From contig NC_053496.1 in NCBI RefSeq assembly GCF_905171775.1, positions 186,561,759 to 186,625,758 on the forward strand: a DNA stretch of 64,000 bases. The letters run 5' to 3'. Under the pieces are notes generated by a model. The model was not told the origin of the DNA. It saw only the letters and a program-made list of their open reading frames with translations, and made no database searches. Shown here piece after piece: positions 11,301 to 21,646 of this stretch. Source of the DNA: Rana temporaria (lineage: Eukaryota > Chordata > Amphibia > Anura > Ranidae). Positions within the stretch are counted from its first letter, which is position 1. Each line of letters opens with the position of its first letter. Both the position numbers and the translations under genes were made by a program.

Positions 11301-13562
11301 CATCTATGAGGCGCAACCCATGCAAAAAGGTGAACCAGGGAACACAGCCGTATTTTACGTTGTTTACGTAGTACGTGAATATGGCTAGGCGTAGGTTACG
11401 TTCACGTCGTAGGCAGTGATTCGACATATCTTAGGCATTCGATCCGATGTGATTCTGAGCATGCGCACTGGGATACGTCCACGGGATGGCGCATGCGCCA
11501 TTCGTTATTCGTATCTTTATGGCGCTCGGCCCTTCATTTACATGGGGTCTCGCCTCATTAGCATGGTTCACGCCCACTTCCACTTACGACGTCTTATGCC
11601 GAGGGAGCCCAGCGCAGTTTGGGAGGCAAGTACTTAGTGAATTTGGTGCTTGTCTCTCTGCGCTAGTTCGGCGTAGCGTATATTAGATACGCTACACCGG
11701 CATAAATATGCGCCGATGTACGTGAATCCGGGCCTAAGTGTATATATAGCAGTGGGTGGAGGGGAGAGAGGAGAAGTCAGGAGTATGTAATGTACAACAT
11801 AGAGTATATAGTGCAGGGGTCAGGAGTATGTAATGTACAACATAGAGTATATAGTGCAGGGGTCAGGAGTATAATGTACAACATAGTATAAATGCAGGGG
11901 TCAGGGCTCATAATATCGGTATTCAGTAATCAGTGGCGGATGAAATGATTACATGAGACAAGTTGCAGAGATCCCACACCGCTGCCTCCCATCTCCTGAG
12001 ATTGCACTCAGTGACTTGGGTCTGAGACTATACAGACATATCCCTCCACCCGGCACAGCCAGCAAATAACAGAGCAAGTAACCCGGGAGAATTGTTCTGT
12101 CAGAGATCTCACTAGACCCGGGCATGGGGCAGAAGACACAAGGTACATACCCCAGGTGTCTAGGTCAAGCAAACCCTATGGTGAAAAATCAACATTTTGC
12201 TGCCAACTGAACCCCAGAATCTCCATAAATCCAGTCTAGAGACATAAATTGTGTCTGCAGCACAGAGAAGGAAGATTATCCGAGAGAAATACAGGAATAC
12301 AGGACGGGGAACACAGCTCAGGAAAGTGACCAGGGGATTACAGGCTGATATCACCCAGTCCCCGCCCTACTCTGGACCAATCAGTGAGCAGTATGGGTGG
12401 AGGAATGGATTTAGTGTTAATGACCCACCTGTGCTGATCTCTGTAGGAGTGTCCTCCTCTATAAATGTCCCCGTTATTCCATCCTCCTCCATAGACTGCT
12501 GATCATCCCTCACATACGTCTCTTCTTCTTCTGATTTCACCTCAAATTCTATATCGATTGGATCTCCACTCTAAACCAAGAGAATGAGAGAGAATATCAT
12601 CTGTAAGATATAAGCTTTATTATTGTGACATCACATAAAAAATCAGAAGGACTTGTTTCATCGGAAATTCCGATTGTGTGTGGGCCCCATCGGAGTAAAA
12701 ATATAGAACATGTTTTAAAATCTTCCGATGGAAAAAAATCCAATGGGAAATTCCGATTGTCTGTGTGGAATTTCGTCAGAGAAAAATTGACGCATGCTCA
12801 GAATCAAGTCGATGTATGCTCGGAAGCATTGAATTTAATTTTTCTCGGCTCGTCGTAGTGTTTTACGTCACCGCGTTTTGGACAGTCGGAATTCAGTCTG
12901 ATAGTGAGTATGCAAGACAGCTTGAACGCAATTCCGATGAAAAAATCCATCGGATTTTAGACCATCGGATACTCCGATCATGTGTACGCGGCATTAGTCT
13001 GTGTTTTATAATCTCCGTCCAACCAACCTTGCAATAAGGAGGGATGGTGTGACCTTCCTGTGTGGAATCCCGGGAATACAGAGGATGGGGACATCTCTCT
13101 GGGGGGTTCCTGGTATTAGGTGGCTCCATCATATCCTTGTGTCCTTCTGAAAACTCCTCCATCACTCCATACTCCTCATCCTCCTCTTTATACTCTTCTT
13201 TAATATCAATATTATCATCCCCGAGATTTCCACTCTGAATAAATAATAAAACATTCATTGTAACAAACATGCTTGTGTATAAATCATAACCACCAATAAT
13301 TGTTCCTCATCTACCTGATGATGGTGGGGGATGGTGTGACCTTCCTGTGTGGAATCCCGGGAATCCTGAGTACGGGGACATCTCTCTGGTGGGTTCCCAT
13401 TACTGGATCCATCTGTAGGAAACACACACACTGACTGAATACATTGTTTCTATGTGTTTATCAGATGATGGGGGATCTAGGTGGAGCCTCCGTACTGCTC
13501 TCTCCTTTACAATAAAGTCTCCTCTTACCCGGTGATGTGAGGGGCGGCTGATTCTCCATCAT
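8330..13562 (-). CDS. C2H2 zinc-finger protein, gene 1 (15 fingers, 848 aa)
   Basis: Predicted nuclear DNA-binding protein of the amphibian C2H2 family. Exons: 13562-13529, 13412-13315, 13234-13028, 12570-12429 and 10395-8330. All junctions are GT-AG, and the total of 2547 nt divides by three. The start is the ATGATGG in the first coding exon; the second ATG has A at -3 and G at +4. Order: MMENQPPLTSP; two modules with PPERCP and RDSTQEGHTIP; an acidic exon with VKSEEEETYV; then VDGREMRKTSED and KVEDEDITQYSPGEN; 11 copies of the 18-aa SYSSYPEEPQTVRDG repeat; and 15 fingers. An odd non-finger linker (MTVRDSAILPTDKS) splits fingers 3 and 4. The stop TGA sits where the second cysteine of a 16th finger would be. 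The acidic third exon is followed directly by a 2-kb intron that carries a MITE. DNA target unknown. Confidence 0.88.
9655..10255 (-). repeat. 54-bp coding minisatellite in gene 1 (11 copies)
   Basis: Eleven head-to-tail 54-bp units encode PSYSSYPEEPQTVRDGAG on the minus strand, almost without change. They lie between the acidic N-terminal exon sequence and the first finger. Because 54 is a multiple of three, other frames (for example RNTMVRHRPAQSEVPQDK on the plus strand) also stay open; these are shadows. Confidence 0.95.
10990..11734. mobile_element. GGCCCAGATTC-type MITE in the large intron of gene 1
   Basis: Termini GGCCCAGATTCAC and GTGAATCCGGGCC. Flanked by TAT on the left and TAA on the right. 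The same right end and flank (GGGCCTATGTGTATATATAG) occur in gene 3 at about 31.8 kb, so this insertion predates the duplication that produced genes 1 and 3. Interior rich in ACGT-type palindromes; no transposase. Confidence 0.75.
11755..11905. repeat. Intronic 43-bp tandem repeat (about 3 copies)
   Basis: Units of GGGGTCAGGAGTATGTAATG plus TACAACATAGAGTATATAGT and GCA, about 3 copies. A homologous array of 3-4 copies lies at 31845-32000 in gene 3. A truncated trace (GAGGGGAGAGAGCAGAAGTC) sits directly beside the finger exon of gene 5 at 47860. Confidence 0.85.
12640..12973. mobile_element. MITE fragment ending ATGTGTACGCGGCA
   Basis: Sits in the intron between the acidic exon and the preceding module exon of gene 1. 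It has mirrored CATCGGA/TCCGATG segments and ends in GATCATGTGTACGCGGCA. The corresponding introns of genes 2, 3 and 5 lack it. The left end is not clean. Confidence 0.6.
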
Positions 13563-13649
13563 GACGTCCTTCCCGGCACCGCTCACCTCTCCTGTCAGCA
13601 GCTCGATGATCTCTCTGGTGACTTCTAGAATCTTCTTTGTATTTCTCTA

Positions 13650-14162
13650 TTCTATCAGGGAGGGAGGTGGAGGCAATGTGATGGTCATATGATCTCCAGA
13701 CTTCACAGGAGGAAAACTCCCAGAATCCTCCTCACCTCACTAGTCAGGTCTCCAGTTTCTCTGAAGTGGGAGGGAAATTAGGAGGTGAGGTCAGTGTGAT
13801 GTCATAGGATTCCCTGACTCTGATTGGAGAAACATTGGGAGGAGGAGCTGTGGGGGGTGCTCTGTGAGGTTTCTGTACACAGAATCATTTCTCCCGGGTG
13901 CCTCCCTCCTCTCCTAAACTGAAAGAGGAACTTTGTGTTTGGGCTTTGCCAGGACACATCATATTCCTGTGATCTCCGTGTACTCCGGAGACTTTACTGA
14001 TCACATTTTCGGATGAATTTCTGAGACTGGGGTCATTATGGGAAAAAAAATCCAGACATTTACTACAATTTTTTTCCCTATTTCTTCTTATTTGACTCTG
14101 TCTGTCCACCTGCAAGGTGATTGATGTGGTCAGACTCTGGGTGGAGACCAAACCTGATTTAA
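13650..14162. other. Intron upstream of the first coding exon of gene 1
   Basis: Sequence conserved with the matching regions of genes 2, 3 and 5: GTGATGGTCATATGATCTCC, AGAATCCTCCTCACCTCACT, then ACACATCATATTCCTGTGAT shared with 25.38 kb. No gene of its own. An in-frame TAG at 13647-13649 lies 28 codons upstream of the predicted start. Confidence 0.5.
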
Positions 14163-15719
14163 CCCCTTCCTTACTGGGCCATTATAAAATGACGCCATTC
14201 TGGGCCATTCTTCCCGGCAATCTAGGGCGCACGCCCGCCGCACCGCTCGTGACCCGGCGCGCGTGCCTGGCAGTCGCGATGTAAACACACAGATCCACCT
14301 CCTGTCAGAGGTGAGGAGACCGATGTGTGTTCCAAGTACAGAGGAACACACATCGGTCTCCTCCCCTTGTGAGTCCCCCTCCCCCTACAGTTAGAACACA
14401 CTTTAGGGAACAGCGGCCCCTAGTGTTAACCCCTTCCCTGCCAGTCACATTTACACTGTAATCAGTGCAGTTTTATAGCACTAATCGCTGTGAATGGTCC
14501 CAAAAACTTGGCAAAAGTTTCCGATGTGTCCGCCGCAATGTCACGGTCAAAATAAAAATCGCAGATCACCACCATTACTAGTAAAAAAAAAAAAAAAATG
14601 TCATACATCTATCCCCTATTTTGTAAACGCTATAACTTTTGCGCAAACCAATCAATATACGCTTATTGCAATTTTCTTTACCAAAAATATGTAGAAGAAT
14701 ACGTATCGGTCTAAACTGAGGATTTTTTAAATTTTTTTCTTAAATTGTGATATTTATTAAATCAAAAAGTAAAAAAATATTGTGTTTTTTTTTTTTTAAA
14801 TTGTCGCTTTGTTTATAGCGCAAAAAACAAAAACCGCCGAGATGTTCAAACGACCACCAAATGAAAGCTCTATTTGTGGGGGGGGAAAAAGGGATAGATT
14901 CAGGTAGCAATTACGCCTGCGTATCCATAGATACGCAGCGTAATTGCTAAGTAGCGCCGGCGTATCAACTTTCTGTATTCAGAAAGCTCGATACGCCGAC
15001 TGTAGCCTAAGATACGACTGGCATAAGGCTCTTATGCCGTCGTATCTTAGGCTGCATTCTGAGGCTGGCCGCTAGGTGGCGTTCCCGTAGTTGTCAGCGT
15101 AGAGTATGCAAATTGCATACTCACGCCGATTCACAAACGTGTGCGCGCCCGGCGGTCGTGTTTTACGTTGTTTGCGTTCGGCGCTTTCGTCGTAAGGCTG
15201 CTCCTGCTATTAGGAGGCGCAGCCAATGGCAAGTATAGACGTCGTTCCCGCGTCGCGATTTTCGAAATTTACGTTGTTTGCGTAAGTGGATCGTGAATGG
15301 CGCTGGACGCCATTTACGTTCACGTCGAAGCAAATGACGTCCTTGCGACATCATTTACCGCAATGCACGTCGGGAAATTTTCCCGACGGAGCACGCGCCT
15401 AATTTAAATGATCCACGCCCCCTACGGGATCATTTAAATTATGCGCGCTTACGCCGGCCCCTTTTACGAAACGCCGCCGCAAATTACGGAGCAAATGCTT
15501 CGTGAATGAAGCGTAGCTCAAGTAATTTACGGAGGCGTAGCGTAAAAACGGTACGCTGCGCCGCCGTAGCAGTGCGCGCCCCTACCTGAATCTACCCCAC
15601 AGATTTCATTTGGGTACAGTGTTGCATGACCGCGCAATTGTCATTCAAAGTGCAACAGCGCTGAAAACTGAAAATTGGTCTGGGCTGGAAGGGGGTGAAA
15701 ATGCCTTGTATGGAAGGGG
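14163..15719. mobile_element. TTAA-targeting MITE (piggyBac- or Kolobok-like), 1557 bp with a nested MITE
   Basis: Termini CCCCTTCC and GGAAGGGG are bracketed by TTAA at 14159-14162 and 15720-15723. The uninserted site (CTGATTTAAAGCCAGCC) is present in the paralogous unit at about 25.74 kb. Contains a strong hairpin (CGATGTGTGTTCC mirrored at about 14340) and T/A-rich stretches. No transposase frame. The nested element at 14891-15598 accounts for nearly half of its length. Confidence 0.8.
14891..15598. mobile_element. Nested GGGGTAGATTC-type MITE
   Basis: Termini GGGATAGATTCAGGTAG and CTACCTGAATCTACCCC. It lies wholly inside the TTAA element. The flanking triplets (AAA and ACA) do not match exactly. 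Interior is CpG- and TACG-rich like the other copies of this family. Confidence 0.75.
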
Positions 15720-15723
15720 TTAA

Positions 15724-16990
15724 AGCCAGCCAAGCCTGCAGTCTCATGCTTGTGATATTATGTTTGTAACACTTGCTCCAAGCTTATATAAATCACACTC
15801 CCATATTACCTCCCTCCCCCTTCTGCTTCTCCTAACCTCTGGAGATTAAACCCCAAACCCTGGGCCTCCATCATTAAACTGTGCCCGAATCTCCCATCAC
15901 CCCATGCCCTCTGGCAACAGCTGCAATCCACACAATTTAGTTTCTATCCCTCTTCTCCCCAAACCAGCCTCCCCTTCTCTTGCACCCTTTGGAACGCCTG
16001 CTCTGTCTGTAAAGCCCTGTACACACGATCAGTCCATCCGATGAAAATGGTCTGAAGGACAGTTGTCTTAGGTTAACCGATGAAGCTGACTGATGGTCCG
16101 TCACGCCTACACACCATAGGTTAAATAACCGATGGTGTCAGAACGCGGTGACGTAAAACACAACGACGTGCTGAAAAAAACGAAGTTCAATGCTTCCAAG
16201 CATGCGTCGACTTGATTCTGAGCATGCGCAGGTTTTTAACCGATGGTTTTGCATACTAACAATCGGTTTTGACCTATCGCTTAGCAATCCATCGGTTAAA
16301 TTTTAAAGCAAGTTTGCTTTTTTTTAACCGATGGTTAAATAACCTATGGGGCCCACACACGATCGGTTTTGACCGATGAAAACGGTGCGTCAGACCGGTC
16401 TCATCGGTTTAACCGATCGTGTGTACGCGGCCTAACAAACTCACTTCTGCCCATCACCTCTTCATCACAAACTACTTGCTGTTACTGAAACCTGACTTCA
16501 TGAATCGGATACTGCTTCTTCTGCTTCCCTCTCCCATGATGGCCTTCTATGGACTCACTTCCTCAGACCCATTGGATGGAAGGGAGGTGGAGTGGGAATC
16601 CTTCTAGCCCCACATCGCATCTTTTAGATACTTCACCCACCTCCCTCTCTGTCACTGTACTAATTTGAGGCACATTGTATTCATCTATTTTCTCCACTTT
16701 ATTTAGGAAGTACTGTGCCATCGGCCTCCTGGACCGTTATCAACGTTTTCTTGGTGACTTCTTTGCCTGGCTACCCTACTTTCTCTCTTCGGAAATTCCT
16801 GTAATTATTCTCGATGACTTCAACATCCCTGTTAATACTAACACTCCTGCTACTTTTAAACTTCTCAGTCTAACCTTCTCTTTTATATTGTATATATGTT
16901 GTATTATATTGTAACTGTACTGTCTGCCCTCATGTTGTGCAAACTGTTGGCTCTATATAAATCCTGTATAATAATAATATATGTGTGTAT
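15724..16990 (+). mobile_element. LINE fragment: 5' region and APE endonuclease, interrupted
   Basis: Plus-strand non-LTR retrotransposon remnant. After removing the MITE at 16013-16432, the frame resembles a LINE endonuclease: LTSAHHLFITNYLLLLKPDF early, then FLGDFFAWLPYFLSSEIPVI and ILDDFNIPVNTN, the region around the catalytic aspartate and asparagine. It jumps to the LINE 3' end (TACTGTCTGCCCTC, TAAATCCTGTATAATAATAA) at about 16920, so the reverse transcriptase is deleted. It lies between exon 1 and the coding exons of gene 1, in the opposite orientation. Confidence 0.75.
16013..16432. mobile_element. MITE with TAA duplication inside the LINE endonuclease, 420 bp
   Basis: Flanked by TAA at 16010-16012 and 16433-16435. 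Termini AGCCCTGTACACACGATC and GATCGTGTGTACGCGGCC. Removing it and one TAA rejoins the LINE reading frame. Interior dominated by AACCGATGG-type palindromic words. No transposase. Confidence 0.8.
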
Positions 16991-17080
16991 TATCATCTGC
17001 TGGCGATAAAGGACATCACAGTGACTATGGAGGAAGAGGACGGACATGACGGGGGTTACTGGGTGTAAATAGAAGATAAG

Positions 17081-17791
17081 GGGCCAGATTCACGTAGCTC
17101 AGCGGATCTATAGATCCGCTCGATCTACGTGAATTAAGATCTGCTCTCGCAAGTTTAGGAGACAAGTGGCTAATTCACAAACCACTTACCTGCAAACTTG
17201 CGACGGCGGATCCTAAATCCCCCGGCGGAATTCAAATTCCGCGGCTAGGGGAGTGTCATATTTAAATCAGGCGCGTTCCCGCGCCGATTTAAATACGCAT
17301 GCGTCGTCCGGGGGAATTTCCCGGCGTGCATTGCTCCCACTGACGTCAATAGGACGTCAGTGGTTGCGACGTGAGCGGGACTTGCGACGCGCGTGTTCGT
17401 GAATCGGCGTACGCAAACGACGTAGGAAATTTCAAATTCGACGCGGGAACGCCGGCTATACTTAACATTGGCTGCGCTTGATAAAAGAAAGGGTAAGTAT
17501 ACGACGGAAAACCGCTACGGAAACTACGTAAAAACACTGCGACGGGTCCGCGTACGTTCGTGAATTTGCGTATCTCGCTGATTTACATATTATTTATCGT
17601 AAATCAGCGGGAACGCCCCCGGCGCCATTTTTAAATTTAAAAAAAGATCCGACAGTGTAACACTGTCGGATCTAGCCCTATCTATGCGTATCTGATTCTA
17701 TGAATCAGGCGCATAGATAGGACCAGTTTACGTCAGAGATACGATGGTGTATCTGTAGATACACCGTCGTATCTCTTTGTGAATCTGGCCC
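17081..17791. mobile_element. GGGCCAGATTC-type MITE, 711 bp, AAG duplication
   Basis: Perfect termini GGGCCAGATTCAC and GTGAATCTGGCCC, flanked by AAG at 17078-17080 and 17792-17794. The empty site (AATAAGATCTTATTACC) is seen in the paralogous first-intron sequences at 4.0, 27.3, 37.3 and 56.06 kb. It sits a few bases downstream (minus strand) of the exon-1 donor of gene 1. Confidence 0.85.
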
Positions 17792-17804
17792 AAGATCTTA
17801 TTAC

Positions 17805-17990
17805 CTCCTCTGCTGCTTCTTCCAGCAATGTCTCCTCAGTCTCTACTTCCTCCCGACTCACCTCTCACCCAAAACTTCCTGTTTGTATCTGACATCACTT
17901 CCTGTCTTCCATAGAGACTTCCTTTCTCTATGGTAAATGTGAGATCACCGTCCTGTGGAGCTCAGAGGAACTGCAGCCCCCGAGAAACGT
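17805..17990 (-). promoter_or_regulatory. First noncoding exon and promoter block of gene 1
   Basis: Minus-strand block ending in donor GAGGAG|GTAATAAG, with the exon ending at 17805. It carries repeated GGAAGT cores (ETS-like) and the conserved CTCCACAGGACGGTGATCTC segment. It lies about 4.2 kb upstream of the first coding exon of gene 1, at the same relative place as the blocks of genes 3 and 5. The transcription start is not determined. Confidence 0.6.
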
Positions 17991-18685
17991 CTCGTAGTGT
18001 GAACACGTCCTTGTGCTGTGTGTGTATGTATTGTATATCCTTATAGATGTGTAGTGCTCCCCCCGCAGGAGCCACTGGTGATAACTGGTTCTTTCCCAAA
18101 CAGCACAGAGGCCGCCAGTCACCCAAGTAACAGTCCATTCACTCCGGGTCAAAAAAACAGTCTAGGAGACTTTTTGTAATGTATTACTTGTAGAATCTGT
18201 AAATGTAGAGGGATTTGGGCAGAGACATAAATATTGGGTCACAATTGCGACCCAGCCCTATGCTTCTAGGAGCTGTATGGCTCCCCTGTCATATTTGTCT
18301 ACACTTGGATAGAAGGAGCCGATCGTCCCCATCTCGTTCCTGCAGCCGCTGGAAGCCGGCTTCTCCCCCACTGCCATTCAACGAGGGCTGCAGGAGGGTG
18401 ATATAGGCGATCTATTCCTCTAAATGCCACAACCCCCCCCCCCCCTATCCAGTCTGGTGCTAGGTATTTCTTGCAGTCATGATCCACGATGTGACAAAAG
18501 GCAAGCAGTCATCAATCTGCCTTCCAGCCCCGCCCCCTCCCCCCTCAACTCTGGCTCCCATTTCTTGCCTGCAGGCTGCTCCTGGTAAGTTAAGAGAATT
18601 GCTTACAAATGCCACAGCGCATTCCTGATTTTGGAAGAACAGACCAGCACCTGAGCGAGTATAGTGTGGGACTACGTGTCCTCCC
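17991..18685. other. Conserved upstream segment of the unit
   Basis: Shared with 26.93-27.2, 27.53-28.22, 37.5-38.07 and 56.28-56.43 kb: GCAGGAGCCACTG, AACAGCACAGAGGCCGCCAG, CAATTGCGACCCAG, and CACCTGAGCGAGTATAGTGT. No coding potential recognised. It joins the promoter side of one gene to the satellites that follow the next. Confidence 0.55.
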
Positions 18686-18689
18686 CATC

Positions 18690-19135
18690 ACACTGCACCC
18701 ATCACACTAGCTCCTCCCCCACACACTGCACCCATCACACTAGCTCCTCCCCATCACACTGCACCCATCACACTAGCTCCTCCCAATCACACTAGCTCCT
18801 CCCCATCACACTGCACCCATCACACTAGCTCCTCCCCCACACACTGCACCCATCACACTAGCTCCTCGCCATCACACTGCACCCATCACACTAGCTCCTC
18901 CCAATCACACTAGCTCCTCCCCATCACACTGAACCCATCACACTAGCTCCTCGCCATCACACTGCACCCATCACACTAGCTCCTCCCAATCACACTAGCT
19001 CCTCCCCATCACACTGCACCCATCACACTAGCTCCTCGCCATCACACTGCACCCATCACACTAGCTCCTCCCCATCACACTAGCTCCTCCCCATCCACGC
19101 TGCACACATCACACTAGCTCCTCCCCGTCACGCTG
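18690..19135. repeat. 33-bp satellite (CACACTAGCTCCTCC)
   Basis: Tandem units CCCATCACACTAGCTCCTCC plus CCATCACACTGCA, about 33 bp, with shorter interspersed units (CAATCACACTAGCTCCTCC). Short relics of it precede the 31-bp arrays at 28.57 and 38.1 kb. Confidence 0.9.
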
Positions 19136-19139
19136 GCCC

Positions 19140-21345
19140 CCACCACACTGACACTGCATTACACACTCCTGTCCCCTGCATTCTGTACATTACACACTCC
19201 TATCCCCTGCATTCTGTACATTACACACTCCTGTCCCCTGTATATTACACACTCCTGTCCCCTGCATTCTGTACATAACACACTCCCGTCCTCTGTATTC
19301 TGTACATTACACACTCCTGTCCCCTGCATTCTGTACATAACACACTCCCGTCCCCTGCATTCTGTGCATTACACACTCCTGTCCCCTGCATTCTGTACAT
19401 TACACACTCCTATCCCCTGCATTCTGTACATTACACACTCCTGTCCCCTGTATATTACACACTCCTGTCCCCTGTATTTTTTACATTACACACTCCTGTC
19501 CACTGTATTCTATATATTACACACTCCTGTCCCCTGTGTTCTGTACATTACACACTCCTATTCCCTGAATTCTGTACATTATACACTCCTGTCCCCAGCA
19601 TTCTGTACATTACACACTCCTGTCCCCAGCATTCTGTACATTACACACCCCTGTCCTCTGTATTCTGTACATTACACACCCCTGTCCTCTGTATTCTGTA
19701 CATTACACACCCCTGTCCTCTGCATTCTGTACATTACACACTCCTGTCCCCTGCATTCTGTACATTACACACTCCTGTCCCCTGCATTCTGTACATTACA
19801 CACTCCTGTCCCCAGCATTCTGTACATTACACACCCCTGTCCTCTGTATTCTGTACATTACACACCCCTGTCCTCTGTATTCTGTACATTACACACCCCT
19901 GTCCTCTGTATTCTGTACATTACACACCCCTGTCCTCTGCATTCTGTACATTACACACTCCTGTCCCCTGCATTCTGTACATTACACACTCCTGTCCCCT
20001 GCATTCTGTACATTACACACTCCTGTCCCCTGAATTCTGTACATTACACACTCCTGTCCCCTACATTCTGTACATTACACACTCCTGTCCTCTGTATTCT
20101 GTACATTACACACTCCTGTCCCCTGTATTCTTACATTACACACTCCTGTCCCCTGCATTCTGTACATTACACACCCCTGTCCCCTGTATTCTTACATTAC
20201 ACACTCCTGTCCCCTGCATTCTGTACATTACACACCCCTGTCCTCTGTATTTTGTACATTACACACCCCTGTCCTCTGTATTCTGTACATTACACACCCC
20301 TGTCCCCTGTATTCTGCACATTACACACCCCTGTCCCCTGCATTCTGTACATTACACACTCCTGTCCCCTGCATTCTGTACATTACACACTCCTGTCCCC
20401 TGCATTCTGTACATTACACACTCCTGTCCCCTGCATTCTGTACATTACACACTCCTGTCCCCAGCATTCTGTACATTACACACCCCTGTCCTCTGTATTC
20501 TGTACATTACACACCCCTGTCCTCTGTATTCTGTACATTACACACCCCTGTCCTCTGTATTCTGTACATTACACACCCCTGTCCTCTGCATTCTGTACAT
20601 TACACACTCCTGTCCCCTGCATTCTGTACATTACACACTCCTGTCCCCTGCATTCTGTACATTACACACTCCTGTCCCCTGAATTCTGTACATTACACAC
20701 TCCTGTCCCCTACATTCTGTACATTACACACTCCTGTCCTCTGTATTCTGTACATTACACACTCCTGTCCCCTGTATTCTTACATTACACACTCCTGTCC
20801 CCTGCATTCTGTACATTACACACCCCTGTCCCCTGTATTCTTACATTACACACTCCTGTCCCCTGCATTCTGTACATTACACACCCCTGTCCTCTGTATT
20901 TTGTACATTACACACCCCTGTCCTCTGTATTCTGTACATTACACACCCCTGTCCCCTGTATTCTGCACATTACACACCCCTGTCCCCTGCATTCTGTACA
21001 TTACACACTCCTGTCCCCTGCATTCTGTACATTACACACTCCTGTCCCCTGCATTCTGTACATTACACACCCCTGTCCCCTGTATTCTTACATTACACAC
21101 TCCTGTCCCCTGCATTCTGTACATTACACACCCCTGTCCTCTGTATTTTGTACATTACACACCCCTGTCCTCTGTATTCTGTACATTACACACTCCTGTC
21201 CCCTGTATTCTGCACATTACACACCCCTGTCCCCTGCATTCTGTACATTACACACTCCTGTCCCCTGCATTCTGTACATTACACACTCCTGTCCCCTGCA
21301 TTCTGTACATTACACACTCCTGTCCCCTGCATTCTGTACATTACA
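19140..21345. repeat. 31-bp minisatellite (array 2, about 70 units)
   Basis: Largest array of the TACATTACACACTCCTGTCC / CCTGCATTCTG unit. A block of 21 units is duplicated: the CCAGCATTCT variant at 19812 recurs at 20461, an offset of 649 = 21 x 31 minus two single-base deletions in the CTTACATT variants. An apparent 687-aa frame across it is an artefact of the repeat. Confidence 0.95.
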
Positions 21346-21646
21346 TGAGATTAATCCAGTGGAGAGGAGAACCACATCCAAAAAAGGACAGGAAACTCCA
21401 AAGGCCACAGGAAAAATGGAACTTTGAATGTGCCAATCAAATGAAGATATTACAAAAAGAACAAGAATATAAAAAAAAAAACAGGAGTTTATTGTATCAC
21501 ATTAAGACCATAAAGTAAGAGACAGGTGAGATATTAAAGGCAGACGATATGCGATGATATAAGTGTGTAAAAATCAACGCGTTTCGCTCTATTAGCTTCT
21601 TCAGGATTGACGCTTGAAGATGGCAACCATCTAGGGAACAATTCCC
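21346..21646 (-). other. 3' flank of gene 2
   Basis: Nearly identical to 28994-29287 beside gene 3: ATGAGATTAATCCAGTGGAG, CAACGCGTTTCGCTCTATTA, TTGACGCTTGAAGATGGCAA. Different from the flanks of genes 1, 5 and 6, so two 3'-flank types exist in the array. Confidence 0.7.
21488..21493 (-). terminator. Candidate poly(A) signal of gene 2
   Basis: AATAAA on the minus strand, about 155 bases past the stop codon, followed on that strand by a T-rich run. The equivalent signal in gene 3 is at 29129-29134. Confidence 0.5.

Noticed and set aside
19364..21427. A 687-aa plus-strand frame of CILYITHSCPLHSVHYTLLS repeats
   Set aside because: Product of the 31-bp minisatellite lacking stops; the same occurs at 38.1-39.2 and 6.7-7.4 kb.
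21570..21625. CTGAAGAAG...CGAAACGCGT motif (minus strand), also near 29.22, 45.26 and 61.17 kb, considered as a hammerhead-like ribozyme
   Set aside because: The core lacks the CUGAUGA box and no closing stems could be drawn. It is more likely a shared repeat end in the 3' flanks.
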